64,000 bases of DNA. Source: Chitinophagaceae bacterium (GTDB lineage: Bacteria > Bacteroidota > Bacteroidia > Chitinophagales > Chitinophagaceae). The stretch spans positions 1-64,000 of the forward strand of contig JAFKGR010000004.1 in assembly GCA_017307735.1 (NCBI GenBank). The letters run 5' to 3'. The notes beneath the pieces are model-generated. The model saw only the letters and a list, made by a program, of their open reading frames with translations, was not told where the DNA came from and ran no database searches. Made by a program: the position numbers and the translations under genes. Below, in pieces: positions 27,181-36,110 of the stretch; positions within the stretch are counted from its first letter, which is position 1; each line of letters opens with the position of its first letter.

Positions 27181-28215
27181 ATGCGTATAATTAAATTGAG
27201 TTTAGTTTTATCCTCTCTAATTGTACTTTCTTCTTGTCTAAAGTCCAAGAATGATTTTGCAGGGCTTCGTACAAATGACAACGGTGGAATAGTAACCAGT
27301 ATAGCAGAGGATGAATATGTAGATCAGGATAACCATGTTATTGGGTTTGGATATCAACCATTTGCTAATTTTGATTTTAGCGGGCCTGATGAAGACGTTA
27401 AGTTTTTCACGGTTCACATTTCCCAACCAAGAAATATGAAGGTTAAGGGCACTTTAAAACTTACTGTTTCTATGTCTAATGGATCTCGTGATCCGTTGCC
27501 TGCGGGTGCAATAACAATCCCAGCCACAGTCGATATACCGGCTTTTGATAGTGTTGCGAGAGACGTCCCTGTGCTTTTTCATGTTAATAAAGCTAATTTG
27601 GATCCTAATGCAGATTACTCGGTTGTGTTTACTATTACCGGTGCAGATCAGGGAGCAGTAAGTGCCAACGCAAGCCAAATTGAAGTTGTATTATACAATG
27701 GGAAATATTTTGGAAGGTATATGGATGAAACCACTGTTACTGATCCAAATGGGGTAATAACTATAACCAAGAATACAAGACCCGTTTTACTTGATAACCT
27801 GGCGCTAACTTATGGTCGACCTTCTTCGATTGATGACCAAAGTTTCTTATCTTTTATTGATGAGTATTATGTTGGACTATCCGGGAGCTCTCGCGGATTA
27901 AGTTTAATTGTAAATAACCTTTCCTCTGCAGGCAAAGTTTCAACGTATTCACTCATTTATCCTACGTATCATCTTGATGCTTCAGGCAAGGTTGATGGAG
28001 TTTATGATACCAGAACTGGAAATAATCTGAACGTTACATTTACCAATGACCTTTCCAACAAGATGGTAATAAATAATAATGGGAGCCGAACGTTTGAGGT
28101 AAGTTATAATGTGACGGTAAATGCCCCAGATAAAAATGGAACAACTACGAGCCGGGCTTTTAATGTACAGGAAAAATATACCTACCACCCAATACAAGTC
28201 AGAATATTTTATTAA
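27181..28215 (+). CDS. Surface lipoprotein with DUF1735-like N-terminal domain
   Basis: This 344-aa lipoprotein has a lipobox L-S-S-C (Cys near residue 19). The region from about 60 to 170 has the pattern of DUF1735/BT_3987-like N-terminal domains found in third genes of SusCD operons, with D-x-N-A-D-Y-S-V-V-F-T-I and P-A-G-A-I-T-I-P-A. The C-terminal half (about 175-344) is beta-rich and unassigned. Such proteins are usually auxiliary surface glycan- or peptide-binding lipoproteins (inference). It is the last gene of the operon and is followed by a terminator. Confidence 0.75.
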   Translation: MRIIKLSLVLSSLIVLSSCLKSKNDFAGLRTNDNGGIVTSIAEDEYVDQDNHVIGFGYQPFANFDFSGPDEDVKFFTVHISQPRNMKVKGTLKLTVSMSNGSRDPLPAGAITIPATVDIPAFDSVARDVPVLFHVNKANLDPNADYSVVFTITGADQGAVSANASQIEVVLYNGKYFGRYMDETTVTDPNGVITITKNTRPVLLDNLALTYGRPSSIDDQSFLSFIDEYYVGLSGSSRGLSLIVNNLSSAGKVSTYSLIYPTYHLDASGKVDGVYDTRTGNNLNVTFTNDLSNKMVINNNGSRTFEVSYNVTVNAPDKNGTTTSRAFNVQEKYTYHPIQVRIFY

Positions 28216-28257
28216 TCATTCAAATAAATGTTTTAAAAGATATTAAAAATTACCTTA

Positions 28258-28292
28258 AAACCACGGGTCATATTTTTAAAGGCCTGTGGTTT
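28258..28292 (+). terminator. Terminator of the SusC/SusD operon
   Basis: AAACCACGGG (28258-28267) pairs with CCTGTGGTTT (28283-28292), including one G-U pair, around a 15-nt A/T-rich loop. The T-run is short (TTTT). Confidence 0.65.
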
Positions 28293-28469
28293 TAATTCAA
28301 ATCGGGGTTTTAGATTTTTCTTTGAATAATTTTAATTTCTATTTGGAAAATCTTATTGTATTCTTTCAGTCTATATCTGCTTAATGGAGGATGAATGAAA
28401 TTATTAATTCAATATTGGATTCTATTTGGATCGTGTCTGTTTGTTTGTATATTTACCCAAAATTTAATA

Positions 28470-28787
28470 ATGGCAGACCAGCAACAACCTCAGCCCAACC
28501 AGTTAAACATTGAAATTTCTGAAGAAGTATCCGAGGGAAACTATGCGAACCTTGCAATTATCACGCACAGCCATGCAGAGTTTGTCATTGATTTTGTAAA
28601 TGTCATGCCCGGTACGCCCAAAAGCAAAGTAAAAAGCCGGATTATTCTTACCCCTACCCATGCCAAGCGTTTTATGAAGGCCATGATTGAGAATGTAAAG
28701 AAATTTGAATCTGTGAATGGCCCGATTCAGGATATTGAAGCTGTTGGTTTTCCGATGAACTTTGGTGGCCCGGCTGCTCAGGCATAG
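28470..28787 (+). CDS. DUF3467 domain-containing protein
   Basis: The protein has 105 aa from the ATG at 28470 (M-A-D-Q-Q-Q-P-Q). A longer frame from 28395 would prepend a hydrophobic leader that this cytoplasmic family does not have. DUF3467 features are N-Y-A-N-L-A-I-I-T-H-S-H-A-E-F, F-V-N-V-M-P-G and R-I-I-L-T-P-T-H-A-K-R-F. The family is small, widely conserved in Bacteroidota and uncharacterised. The gene converges on the radC-like gene with 2 bp between stops. Confidence 0.85.
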   Translation: MADQQQPQPNQLNIEISEEVSEGNYANLAIITHSHAEFVIDFVNVMPGTPKSKVKSRIILTPTHAKRFMKAMIENVKKFESVNGPIQDIEAVGFPMNFGGPAAQA

Positions 28788-28789
28788 TC

Positions 28790-29488
28790 TCATATTTTCC
28801 CCTCATCGGCAAAGCTGTAATATCCGTCCTCGCTTACAATGATGTGGTCAATGATCTCGATATCGAGTATCTTACCTGCCTGTGTGATTCTTTCTGTCAG
28901 CAGTTCATCCTGCCTGCTTGGTTTCAGGTTCCCGGAAGGATGATTATGACAAAGGATAAGTTTGACAGCTTTTAATTCCAGGGCACGGTTAAAAATTACC
29001 CTCAGATCGGCCAGTGTATTGGTAAAACCACCGGTGCTAATAATTTCATGATTTAAAATGTTGTGGCGTGCATTGAGAAAAACCACAACAAAAACTTCTT
29101 TACTTAAATCTTTTAATCGGTTACGTAAAAAAATAGCAATATCCCTGCTGTCTTTGATGATTTTCAGATCCAGGGTTGATTCATTCCGTCGCCTTCCTAA
29201 TTCCATTGCAGCAATGATGCTTATGGCTTTTGCCCGTCCTATCCCCTTTATTTTTGTCAGTGACTCTACAGATTTTTTCCCCAGTTCAATCAAATTATTT
29301 CCTGATTCAGCGAGAATTTCTTTTGCCAGGTCCACTGCAGTTTTTTCCCCACTGCCTGTATGTAAAAGGATGGCCAATAATTCTGAATCGCTAAGCGCTT
29401 CTTTTCCCTTAGCCAATAATTTTTCCCGCGGACGATCATCTGGCGCCCAGTTTTTAATTCCGGTGGAAGACTTGTGAGAACTTTCCAT
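28790..29488 (-). CDS. radC: RadC/JAB-domain protein
   Basis: The protein has 232 aa from the Met at 29488 (M-E-S-S-H-K). A further upstream Met at 29566 would add an unrelated leader overlapping prs. An N-terminal UPF0758 region contains R-P-R-E-K-L. A helix-hairpin-helix I-K-G-I-G-R-A-K-A follows. The C-terminal JAMM metal site is H-N-H-P-S-G-N with S-R-Q-D. It was long called a DNA repair protein, but the biochemical role of the family remains unclear. It is divergent from prs, with 72 bp between starts. Confidence 0.9.
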   Translation of the reverse strand: MESSHKSSTGIKNWAPDDRPREKLLAKGKEALSDSELLAILLHTGSGEKTAVDLAKEILAESGNNLIELGKKSVESLTKIKGIGRAKAISIIAAMELGRRRNESTLDLKIIKDSRDIAIFLRNRLKDLSKEVFVVVFLNARHNILNHEIISTGGFTNTLADLRVIFNRALELKAVKLILCHNHPSGNLKPSRQDELLTERITQAGKILDIEIIDHIIVSEDGYYSFADEGKI

Positions 29489-29560
29489 AAGCAGTCTATT
29501 CGTTACATAAATATAAGTGATAATTTCGCTCCTGAACAGGAAACGACTAATAAAACCTCT

Positions 29561-30526
29561 ATGCATTCCAATTTAAAAATCTTTTCCGGAACAGCCTCGG
29601 AATATTTAGCAAAACAAATAAGCCTGCGATTTGGGGAACCATTAGGGAAAGTAAAGATTCAGAAATTCAGCGATGGTGAAATCGGAGTGGAATTTCAGGA
29701 AAGTATCAGAGGGCAATATGCTTTTCTTGTACAAAGCACATTTCCACCTACTGATAATCTGATGGAATTGCTATTGATGATTGATGCGGCCAAACGGGCA
29801 TCCGCAGAAAAAGTCATTGCTGTATTGCCCTATTACGGATATGCCAGGCAGGACAGGAAAGACCGGCCACGGGTTGCCATTGGTTCAAAACTGGTGGCCA
29901 ACATGATTGTGGCTGCAGGCGCGGACAGAGTGATTACGATGGATCTGCACGCCCCGCAAATTCAGGGATATTTTGATATTCCGATGGACCACCTGGATTC
30001 GTCGGCTATCTATATTCCCTATATTGAAGAATTGAATTTAGAGAATCTCACTTTTGCGGCTCCTGATGTCGGCAGTGCAAACAGAATAAGGGAAATTGCG
30101 AGTTATTTCGAAGTGGATATGGTGATTTGTGACAAGCATCGGCGGAGGGCTAATGAAATTGCCAGTATGGTAGTCATTGGGGATGTAACAAACAGGGATA
30201 TCGTTTTAATTGACGACATTGTAGATACGGGCGGCACTCTTTGCAAAAGTGCGGCGCTGTTGATGGAAAAAGGAGCCCGTAGCGTCAGGGCTTTTTGTAC
30301 CCACCCGGTGCTCAGCAGCAATGCCTATGAGAATATTGAAAACAGTGTTTTGGAAGAACTCGTGGTTTGTAATACCATCCCTCTGAAAAAACAATCTAAA
30401 AAGATAAAAGTAGTATCTGTGGCAGATCTTTTCGCCATTGCCATCAGAAATGCTTATGAAAATAAAAGTATCACGAGTCTTTTTATACGAAGTGCCATAG
30501 AGAAAAGAAGAAAATTGACCCAGTAA
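29561..30526 (+). CDS. prs: Ribose-phosphate pyrophosphokinase
   Basis: The protein has 321 aa from the ATG at 29561 (M-H-S-N-L-K-I-F-S-G-T). The longer frame from 29474 runs into the divergent radC start and is not conserved in type. It makes PRPP from ribose-5-phosphate and ATP. Motifs are S-D-G-E-I-G-V, the flexible-loop Y-G-Y-A-R-Q-D-R-K-D-R-P-R, M-D-L-H-A-P-Q-I-Q-G-Y-F-D-I-P, and the PRPP loop D-D-I-V-D-T-G-G-T. The length is typical. It supplies purQ-type purine, pyrimidine, His and Trp pathways. Confidence 0.95.
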   Translation: MHSNLKIFSGTASEYLAKQISLRFGEPLGKVKIQKFSDGEIGVEFQESIRGQYAFLVQSTFPPTDNLMELLLMIDAAKRASAEKVIAVLPYYGYARQDRKDRPRVAIGSKLVANMIVAAGADRVITMDLHAPQIQGYFDIPMDHLDSSAIYIPYIEELNLENLTFAAPDVGSANRIREIASYFEVDMVICDKHRRRANEIASMVVIGDVTNRDIVLIDDIVDTGGTLCKSAALLMEKGARSVRAFCTHPVLSSNAYENIENSVLEELVVCNTIPLKKQSKKIKVVSVADLFAIAIRNAYENKSITSLFIRSAIEKRRKLTQ

Positions 30527-30579
30527 AAATTGTTTGGATGAAATATTCCAGTTTTTAAAATTCAAAGTTTGGTAAAGGG

Positions 30580-30607
30580 TTGAGAACCGATTTTTCCCTT
30601 ACCTTTG
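30580..30607 (+). promoter_or_regulatory. Promoter for ribosomal protein L25 gene
   Basis: TTG at 30580-30582, 17 nt, then TACCTTTG at 30600-30607, an exact -7 box. The ATG at 30626 follows 18 nt later. A Met at 30605 would lie within this box and is therefore rejected. Confidence 0.7.
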
Positions 30608-30625
30608 CGCCTCAAAATTTTTTTA

Positions 30626-31324
30626 ATGAAAACGATTACAATTGAAGGAAACCTCAGGACCGAATTTGGCAAATCAGCCACCCGCCAGCTTCGCTCTGAG
30701 GACAAAGTGCCTGCTGTAATTTATGGAGGTGCAAAAGAAATTAATTTTTCTGCTCCGACAGCCGCATTCAGAGATGTTGTTTACACACCCGATTTTTTGC
30801 TTGCCGAAATTAAGGTGGACGGAAGCAGTTATAAATGTGTATTGAAAGATTTGCAATTTGACAAGGTGACTGATAAGTTGCTTCACATCGATTTTGTGGA
30901 ATTGGTTCCGGGCAAAAAAGTCACTGTTGATATCCCTCTCGACTATACGGGTACACCCGTTGGTGTAAAAGAAGGCGGAAGGCTGATAACTGAATTAAAG
31001 ACATTGCGGGTGAAGGCAACTCCCGAAAATCTTAAGTCCCACATTGAATTGGATTTGTCCGGCCTTCATATTCATGATAAAATCAGAGTGCAGGATGTGA
31101 AAGCCGAAGGAATGGAAATACTGAATTCTCCAAGAATTCCGGTAGCATCTGTTACAACCACCAGGCAGCTCAAGGTTGAAGAAACCAAGGATGCAACTGC
31201 AGCAGCTACAGCTACTCCGGCTGCCGCTGGCGCTGCACCTGCCAAGGAAGGTGATGCAGGTACAGGGGCAAAAGCTGGTTCAGCAGGTACTGCACCAAAA
31301 GCGCCCGCAGCAACAAAAAAATAG
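30626..31324 (+). CDS. rplY: 50S ribosomal protein L25/general stress protein Ctc
   Basis: The protein has 232 aa from M-K-T-I-T-I-E-G. The N-terminal 5S-rRNA-binding L25 domain (1 to about 92) contains R-T-E-F-G-K-S-A-T-R-Q-L-R and V-P-A-V-I-Y-G-G. A C-terminal TL5/Ctc beta domain spans to about residue 185. A low-complexity Ala/Pro/Gly/Lys tail (about 190-232) extends it, a common feature of Bacteroidota L25. It follows prs, as in many bacteria, but has its own promoter. Confidence 0.93.
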   Translation: MKTITIEGNLRTEFGKSATRQLRSEDKVPAVIYGGAKEINFSAPTAAFRDVVYTPDFLLAEIKVDGSSYKCVLKDLQFDKVTDKLLHIDFVELVPGKKVTVDIPLDYTGTPVGVKEGGRLITELKTLRVKATPENLKSHIELDLSGLHIHDKIRVQDVKAEGMEILNSPRIPVASVTTTRQLKVEETKDATAAATATPAAAGAAPAKEGDAGTGAKAGSAGTAPKAPAATKK

Positions 31325-31382
31325 TTTCATGATAATGTACAGGAGGGATTCAGCATCTTTCCTGTACCTGTGTTTTGCTCTA

Positions 31383-31413
31383 TTGAGAGATGTTTTAATG
31401 TTGCATACTTTTG
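31383..31413 (+). promoter_or_regulatory. Promoter for yidC
   Basis: TTG at 31383-31385, 20 nt, then TACTTTTG at 31406-31413. The -7 box is exact and lies 19 nt before the yidC ATG. Confidence 0.6.
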
Positions 31414-31432
31414 CAACCCAATTTTGTAAGGA

Positions 31433-33289
31433 ATGGATAGAAATACCATTATAGGTTTTGGATTACTTGCTATTTTATTTTTTGGATATTTCTATTATAC
31501 AAGGCAAGGACAATTGGCTTATGAAAAGGAACAGCAACATGTGGCTGACTCTTTGAACAGGCTTAAACCTAAAGTTGATACTGCTACCGCCCATCAAATC
31601 AATACCGACTCTCTTCAAAAGGCACAACAGGAAGCTGCTTTCAGCGGTATCGTTCAGGACACTTCCGGTAAGGAACAATTTTTTCAGGTAGAAAATGATG
31701 TTTTCATCATTACTTTTTCAAATAAAGGCGGACAGCCTTATAAAGTTGAACTGAAAAAATTCAAGGCTTATAATGGGAAACCCCTCTTCATTGATGATGG
31801 GGCCATGAATAACATTTCTTATACCATTAATACAGGCGCCAACAAAACTGCATCCACATCTCAATTACTTTTTGCAAGGCTTCCGGAAACCAAGGCAGCC
31901 AACGGAGACCAGATCATTACCTATGTTTTAAAAGCAGCTGACGGCAAAACAATCACCCATCAATACATTGTTAAGCCGGATAATTACATGATCGATTTCA
32001 ATATCGGGGTGAAAGATCCGGGTCAATGGTTTTCAGATCAGGTTTTGCGAATGAATTGGGTGGCGAGGGCTACGCAAAAGGAGAAAGATCTTGATTGGGA
32101 AATACAACAATCTCATGTCTCCTTTGTAGAAAATAATGATTTCGATTTTGAACATTTGTCACCCGGAAAAAAGGACGACAAGAAATTTGTAATGCCGGTA
32201 AATTGGATTGCACTTAATCAGCAGTTCTTTGCCAATGCGCTTGTAGCAAAAGATAATTTTACTTCCGGTGAAATTTCATGGGATACCCCAAAAGATACAG
32301 CGGAGCACCTTGTAGGTATTGCTACTGCAAATATGCAATTGAAGGTTCCACAGGTTCAGGATGCAACTATCCCAATGCAACTTTATTACGGGCCGGTAGA
32401 TTACAAAATCCTGAAATCTTATAACAACCAAATGTATAATATGGTGGCCCTTGGTTCGGGAATCTATGCATTTGCTAAGTATATCAACCGAGGTTTCATC
32501 CTTCCTGTTTATAATTTCTTTTCAAATCGTATAGCAAGTGCCGGATTGGTCATTGCCCTGATGACAATTCTCATCAGGCTGCTTATTTCTCCGCTCACCT
32601 ATCAAAGTTACCTGAGTGGTGCAAAGATGAAATTGCTGAAGCCGGAAATAGAACAATTAAAGGCAAAGTACAAAGACGACAAGCAAACATTTGCAATGGA
32701 GCAGATGAAACTATATCGAACTGCCGGCGCCAATCCGATGGGAGGGTGCCTGCCGGCTTTATTTCAGGTTCCCATTTTCTTTGCGCTATACAGCTTTTTC
32801 AATTCTAATATTTCATTGAGGGGGCAAAGTTTTTTGTGGGCTCATGATTTGTCAACCTATGACTCAATTCTCAACTTTAGTTTTAATATACCATTGTATG
32901 GATCTCATGTAAGCCTGTTTACCATTTTTGCAGTGGTTACCAGCTTATTGATTTCTATCTACGGAATGGCCAATATGCAGGATCAGGGAAATCCGATGAT
33001 GAAATACATGCCCTTTGTTTTTCCTGTAATACTTTTGGGTGTATTCAACCGGATGCCGGCAGCACTTACCTGGTATTATACCGTTTCAAATGTCATTACA
33101 CTGCTTATTCAATTTGTAATTCAGCAATATATTATCGATCACGATAAATTGATGGCAAAGCTGGAAGCAAATAAGAAGAAGCCGCGAAAGCAAAGTAAAT
33201 GGCAGGAAAAAATACAGGCTATGCAGGATCAGAACGACCGGCTCAAGCAAATGCAAAAGAAAATTGAGGCCAATCGTAAAAAGAAATAA
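31433..33289 (+). CDS. yidC: Membrane protein insertase YidC
   Basis: This 618-aa inner-membrane insertase has an N-terminal TM (5-22) and a large periplasmic domain (about 60-350). The conserved insertase core follows with about five TM segments, including T-Y-Q-S-Y-L-S-G-A-K-M and G-A-N-P-M-G-G-C-L-P-A-L-F-Q-V-P-I-F-F. The C-terminus is a long Lys-rich tail (about 570-618) that contacts ribosomes or rRNA. It works with Sec or alone to insert membrane proteins. Its length is typical for Bacteroidota YidC. Confidence 0.95.
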   Translation: MDRNTIIGFGLLAILFFGYFYYTRQGQLAYEKEQQHVADSLNRLKPKVDTATAHQINTDSLQKAQQEAAFSGIVQDTSGKEQFFQVENDVFIITFSNKGGQPYKVELKKFKAYNGKPLFIDDGAMNNISYTINTGANKTASTSQLLFARLPETKAANGDQIITYVLKAADGKTITHQYIVKPDNYMIDFNIGVKDPGQWFSDQVLRMNWVARATQKEKDLDWEIQQSHVSFVENNDFDFEHLSPGKKDDKKFVMPVNWIALNQQFFANALVAKDNFTSGEISWDTPKDTAEHLVGIATANMQLKVPQVQDATIPMQLYYGPVDYKILKSYNNQMYNMVALGSGIYAFAKYINRGFILPVYNFFSNRIASAGLVIALMTILIRLLISPLTYQSYLSGAKMKLLKPEIEQLKAKYKDDKQTFAMEQMKLYRTAGANPMGGCLPALFQVPIFFALYSFFNSNISLRGQSFLWAHDLSTYDSILNFSFNIPLYGSHVSLFTIFAVVTSLLISIYGMANMQDQGNPMMKYMPFVFPVILLGVFNRMPAALTWYYTVSNVITLLIQFVIQQYIIDHDKLMAKLEANKKKPRKQSKWQEKIQAMQDQNDRLKQMQKKIEANRKKK

Positions 33290-33343
33290 CCGGACTGCAA
33301 CTTTTTCTTACAGATACTTATCTTTAGGTTGAATACTTTAAGT

Positions 33344-33994
33344 ATGAAAAGAATTTTCTCATTGCTTATTCCGTTTTGTTTATTGTCAATCGCCGGTTTC
33401 GGGCAGAGGCAATTTTCCGAAGGCGTCCTGGTTTACAACATGTCTGTTGAAACAGGCAGCGGACAACCCGGGATGGCTGATATGTTTGATGGTGCCACAA
33501 CCACGGTTTATCTGAAAGGAAATCTGAGCAGGGTGGAGCTTGTAAGCAGTCTTGGGAAAGAAGCTACCATTCATAATGCAGGAAATGAGACGGCGGTAAT
33601 TCTGAAAGACTACAGCGGCCAGAAACTGATGATTACTATGACTGCATCAGATTGGGAAGCAAATAACAGAAAATATAATGGGATCACCTTTGAAAATACC
33701 GGTGAAACCAAAATAATTTCAGGATATAAATGCCAGAAAGCGATAGCCCATCTCAGCAATGGAGGAGTCTTTACAGTTTATTATACGCCAGATGTGAAAG
33801 TTACCAATACTTCCTATGATGCCCAGTTCCGGACATTACCCGGACTGGCCGTTCAATATGAAATGATTTCGGGAAAGATGAAACTACAATTTTCTCTTGT
33901 CAAAATTTCATTTGAAAATGTACCGGTAACAAAGTTTGAAATCCCTACTTCAGGGTATAGGGTAATGACGTATCAGGAGACTAAGAAAGAATAA
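33344..33994 (+). CDS. Secreted protein, DUF4412/GLPGLI-like
   Basis: The protein has 216 aa from the ATG at 33344, which gives a clean signal peptide (M-K-R-I-F-S ... A-G-F-G-Q). The Met at 33329 is a less likely start. The mature part carries the pattern of periplasmic beta-sandwich proteins: G-V-L-V-Y-N-M-S, Y-L-K-G-N-L-S-R, I-S-G-Y-K-C-Q-K-A and L-P-G-L-A-V-Q-Y-E. These recall DUF4412 and GLPGLI families of Bacteroidota. Function is unknown. It follows yidC by 54 bp. Confidence 0.65.
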   Translation: MKRIFSLLIPFCLLSIAGFGQRQFSEGVLVYNMSVETGSGQPGMADMFDGATTTVYLKGNLSRVELVSSLGKEATIHNAGNETAVILKDYSGQKLMITMTASDWEANNRKYNGITFENTGETKIISGYKCQKAIAHLSNGGVFTVYYTPDVKVTNTSYDAQFRTLPGLAVQYEMISGKMKLQFSLVKISFENVPVTKFEIPTSGYRVMTYQETKKE

Positions 33995-34136
33995 GATTTC
34001 TATAAAGATTCTATTTGCAAAATATCTCAGTGTTACTTCCGACTCCAAATTATTCCTTAATACAAAACAACCTGACAGGAATGGAATCCAATCCTTATTT
34101 GGCTCAAAAGGTTAAAAACTGATATAGAAAAATGTA

Positions 34137-34481
34137 TTATTTCCTTGATCTGATGATGATCTTGTACCCTCCTTTATTGGAGTACTCAGGAATTACTAAC
34201 CTTTGTTTGTAAGGAATTAAATAAATGGTGTTGCCCTTTCTATAGCTTACCAAAGATTCTGATACGATAGAATTTCCGACCCTTTCACTGCTCAATATTT
34301 CACTTCCGCGAAAAACAATTCCGGACTTTAAATTAAAAGGAATTGAATTTTTCAAAGTGCCATGAAGTTCAATATTCAATTGAGGCTTGTCTTTACGAGT
34401 TATACCTCCCCTGTCAGCAAAGGCGAAAATCCCTGCGCTACACAACATAACAACCACTAATATGACAGGTACTTTTTTCAT
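34137..34481 (-). CDS. Small secreted hypothetical protein
   Basis: The protein has 114 aa from the Met at 34481 (M-K-K-V-P-V-I-L), chosen because it gives a normal signal peptide ending A-F-A and because an exact -7 box lies just upstream. A Met at 34499 would lie upstream of that box. The mature part is basic and beta-prone (I-Y-L-I-P-Y-K-Q-R, G-Y-K-I-I-I-R-S-R-K). The family is not recognised. It may be periplasmic or surface-exposed. It is a lone gene between plus-strand neighbours. Confidence 0.6.
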   Translation of the reverse strand: MKKVPVILVVVMLCSAGIFAFADRGGITRKDKPQLNIELHGTLKNSIPFNLKSGIVFRGSEILSSERVGNSIVSESLVSYRKGNTIYLIPYKQRLVIPEYSNKGGYKIIIRSRK

Positions 34482-34486
34482 TTCTG

Positions 34487-34494
34487 CAAAATTA
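34487..34494 (-). promoter_or_regulatory. -7 box (TAATTTTG) abutting a start codon
   Basis: On the minus strand the exact TAnnTTTG box ends five bases before the ATG at 34481. Transcription would then start at or next to the start codon. Confidence 0.45.
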
Positions 34495-34626
34495 ATCAAT
34501 CCTTAACAAATTTACTAATTTTATGCAAGTTTTTTTTCTCGTATGTTACTTCATTAACTGATGCCGGCTTGCATTTATTGCCTGAATGCCGAAAAATGTT
34601 CGTATTTTGGCTATGAGAATTGAATT

Positions 34627-36039
34627 ATGAAAGAGAAACCCAATAGTGCCGACAGAGAGGAAATTAGAAATTTACTGGTTCAATATAATAATCTCAAAGA
34701 AGGTAATGACACAAAGTTTTTGGAGGAAGAGGCTTTCGAAAAGATTATTGACTATTTTGATGACAATGACCGGTTGCTCGAAGCCATTGAAGCTGCAGAT
34801 TGCGGTATCCGGTTGTTTCCCTATTCTTCATTATTATTTATTAAGAAAGCAGACCTGCTGATTGCATCTAAAAAATTTGCGGAATCACTGGACATTCTCG
34901 AGAAAGCAGAGGTTCTGGATCACCTGGATATTAATCTTTATGTACTTAAAACGGAGGGTTATCTCGGGTTGCAATGCTTTGATAAGGCCAAATCTGTTTT
35001 CAGAGAAGGGATTGCTGTTTTTAAAGGAGATGAAAAAAGAGATCTTCTTTTTGAAATAGCAGATGTATTCGATGATTATGAACAATTACCCGAGGTTTAC
35101 GAATGCCTTAAATTAATCTTATTGGATGAACCGGGAAACCAGGAAGCGCTGTACAAAATTTGTTTCTGGACAGATTATACGGGAAGATATGAAGAAAGTA
35201 TCCGGCTGCACAAGGAATTGATTGACCGGCAACCCTACAATCATCTGGCATGGTTTAATTTGGGATGCGCCTTCCAGGGACTCAGGTTATATGAATCGGC
35301 AATTGATGCCTATCAATATGCCATCGCCATAGATGAAAAGTTCGACTATGCCTACAGGAATCTTGGAGATGCATATATCCGTATCCGGAATTATAAAGAT
35401 GCGGTTGATGCGCTTGAGAAAGTATTGGAACTGTCTATTCCCGAAGATGTAATTTATGAGGCGCTCGGGCATTGCCATGAGAAACTGAAGAATCCGGCAC
35501 AGGCACGTGTACAATACCGCAAGGCTGCTCATTTGAACCATGAAGACAGCCATCTCTATTATCATATTGCCATTACGTATATGATGGAGGAAAACTGGAA
35601 GAATGCTATTCAGCAACTTGAAGTAGCATTAAATCTTTCGCCTAAAAAATCCGATTATCATTTTGCCATGGCTCAATGTTTAGATTTGTCAGGCCAGGTA
35701 AAAGAAGCGATAAACCATTATCTGACTTACATATCTTCAAGACCCAAGAGTATTAAAGGGTGGAAGGCGCTGATTATTTGTTTGTATGATGAAGGCATAT
35801 TTCAGGAGGCTCTGCAACAAACAGAAATTGCATACCACCAAACACAGGGGAAGCCACTTTTTATTTATTTAAGAGCAGCCATCCTGATAGAAATGGGAAG
35901 GGTAAAAGACGGGCTTGTTCTTTTACAAACAGCCATGCACATCGCCCCCAAATTATTGAAGGAATTTATTTCATTGAATCCTTCGCTTATTCAACGGCCT
36001 TCAGTTGCAAGGCTTATCAGGTTATCCAAATCCAAATAG
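34627..36039 (+). CDS. Tetratricopeptide repeat protein
   Basis: This 470-aa soluble protein is made almost wholly of TPR helices. Recognisable units include A-W-F-N-L-G-C-A-F-Q-G-L-R-L-Y-E-S-A-I-D, A-Y-R-N-L-G-D-A-Y-I-R-I, and H-L-Y-Y-H-I-A-I-T-Y-M. At least eight to ten repeats span residues about 40-440. There is no signal peptide. TPR arrays are protein-binding scaffolds and the partner is unknown. It lies upstream of the ComA-like gene, which has its own promoter. Confidence 0.88.
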   Translation: MKEKPNSADREEIRNLLVQYNNLKEGNDTKFLEEEAFEKIIDYFDDNDRLLEAIEAADCGIRLFPYSSLLFIKKADLLIASKKFAESLDILEKAEVLDHLDINLYVLKTEGYLGLQCFDKAKSVFREGIAVFKGDEKRDLLFEIADVFDDYEQLPEVYECLKLILLDEPGNQEALYKICFWTDYTGRYEESIRLHKELIDRQPYNHLAWFNLGCAFQGLRLYESAIDAYQYAIAIDEKFDYAYRNLGDAYIRIRNYKDAVDALEKVLELSIPEDVIYEALGHCHEKLKNPAQARVQYRKAAHLNHEDSHLYYHIAITYMMEENWKNAIQQLEVALNLSPKKSDYHFAMAQCLDLSGQVKEAINHYLTYISSRPKSIKGWKALIICLYDEGIFQEALQQTEIAYHQTQGKPLFIYLRAAILIEMGRVKDGLVLLQTAMHIAPKLLKEFISLNPSLIQRPSVARLIRLSKSK

Positions 36040-36079
36040 GTGTTATTTAATTTTATGGATGGAAATTTCCTGATGGATT

Positions 36080-36087
36080 TATCTTTG
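36080..36087 (+). promoter_or_regulatory. -7 box (TATCTTTG) for the ComA-like gene
   Basis: This is an exact TAnnTTTG, 23 nt before the ATG at 36111. No clear TTTG at -33. Confidence 0.5.
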
Positions 36088-36110
36088 CGCCGATTTTAAA
36101 ACCAACTTGA

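Noticed and set aside
28395..28469. Earlier start of the DUF3467 gene giving a signal-like leader
   Set aside because: The family is cytoplasmic and begins near M-A-D-Q. The hydrophobic leader is AT-rich upstream sequence.
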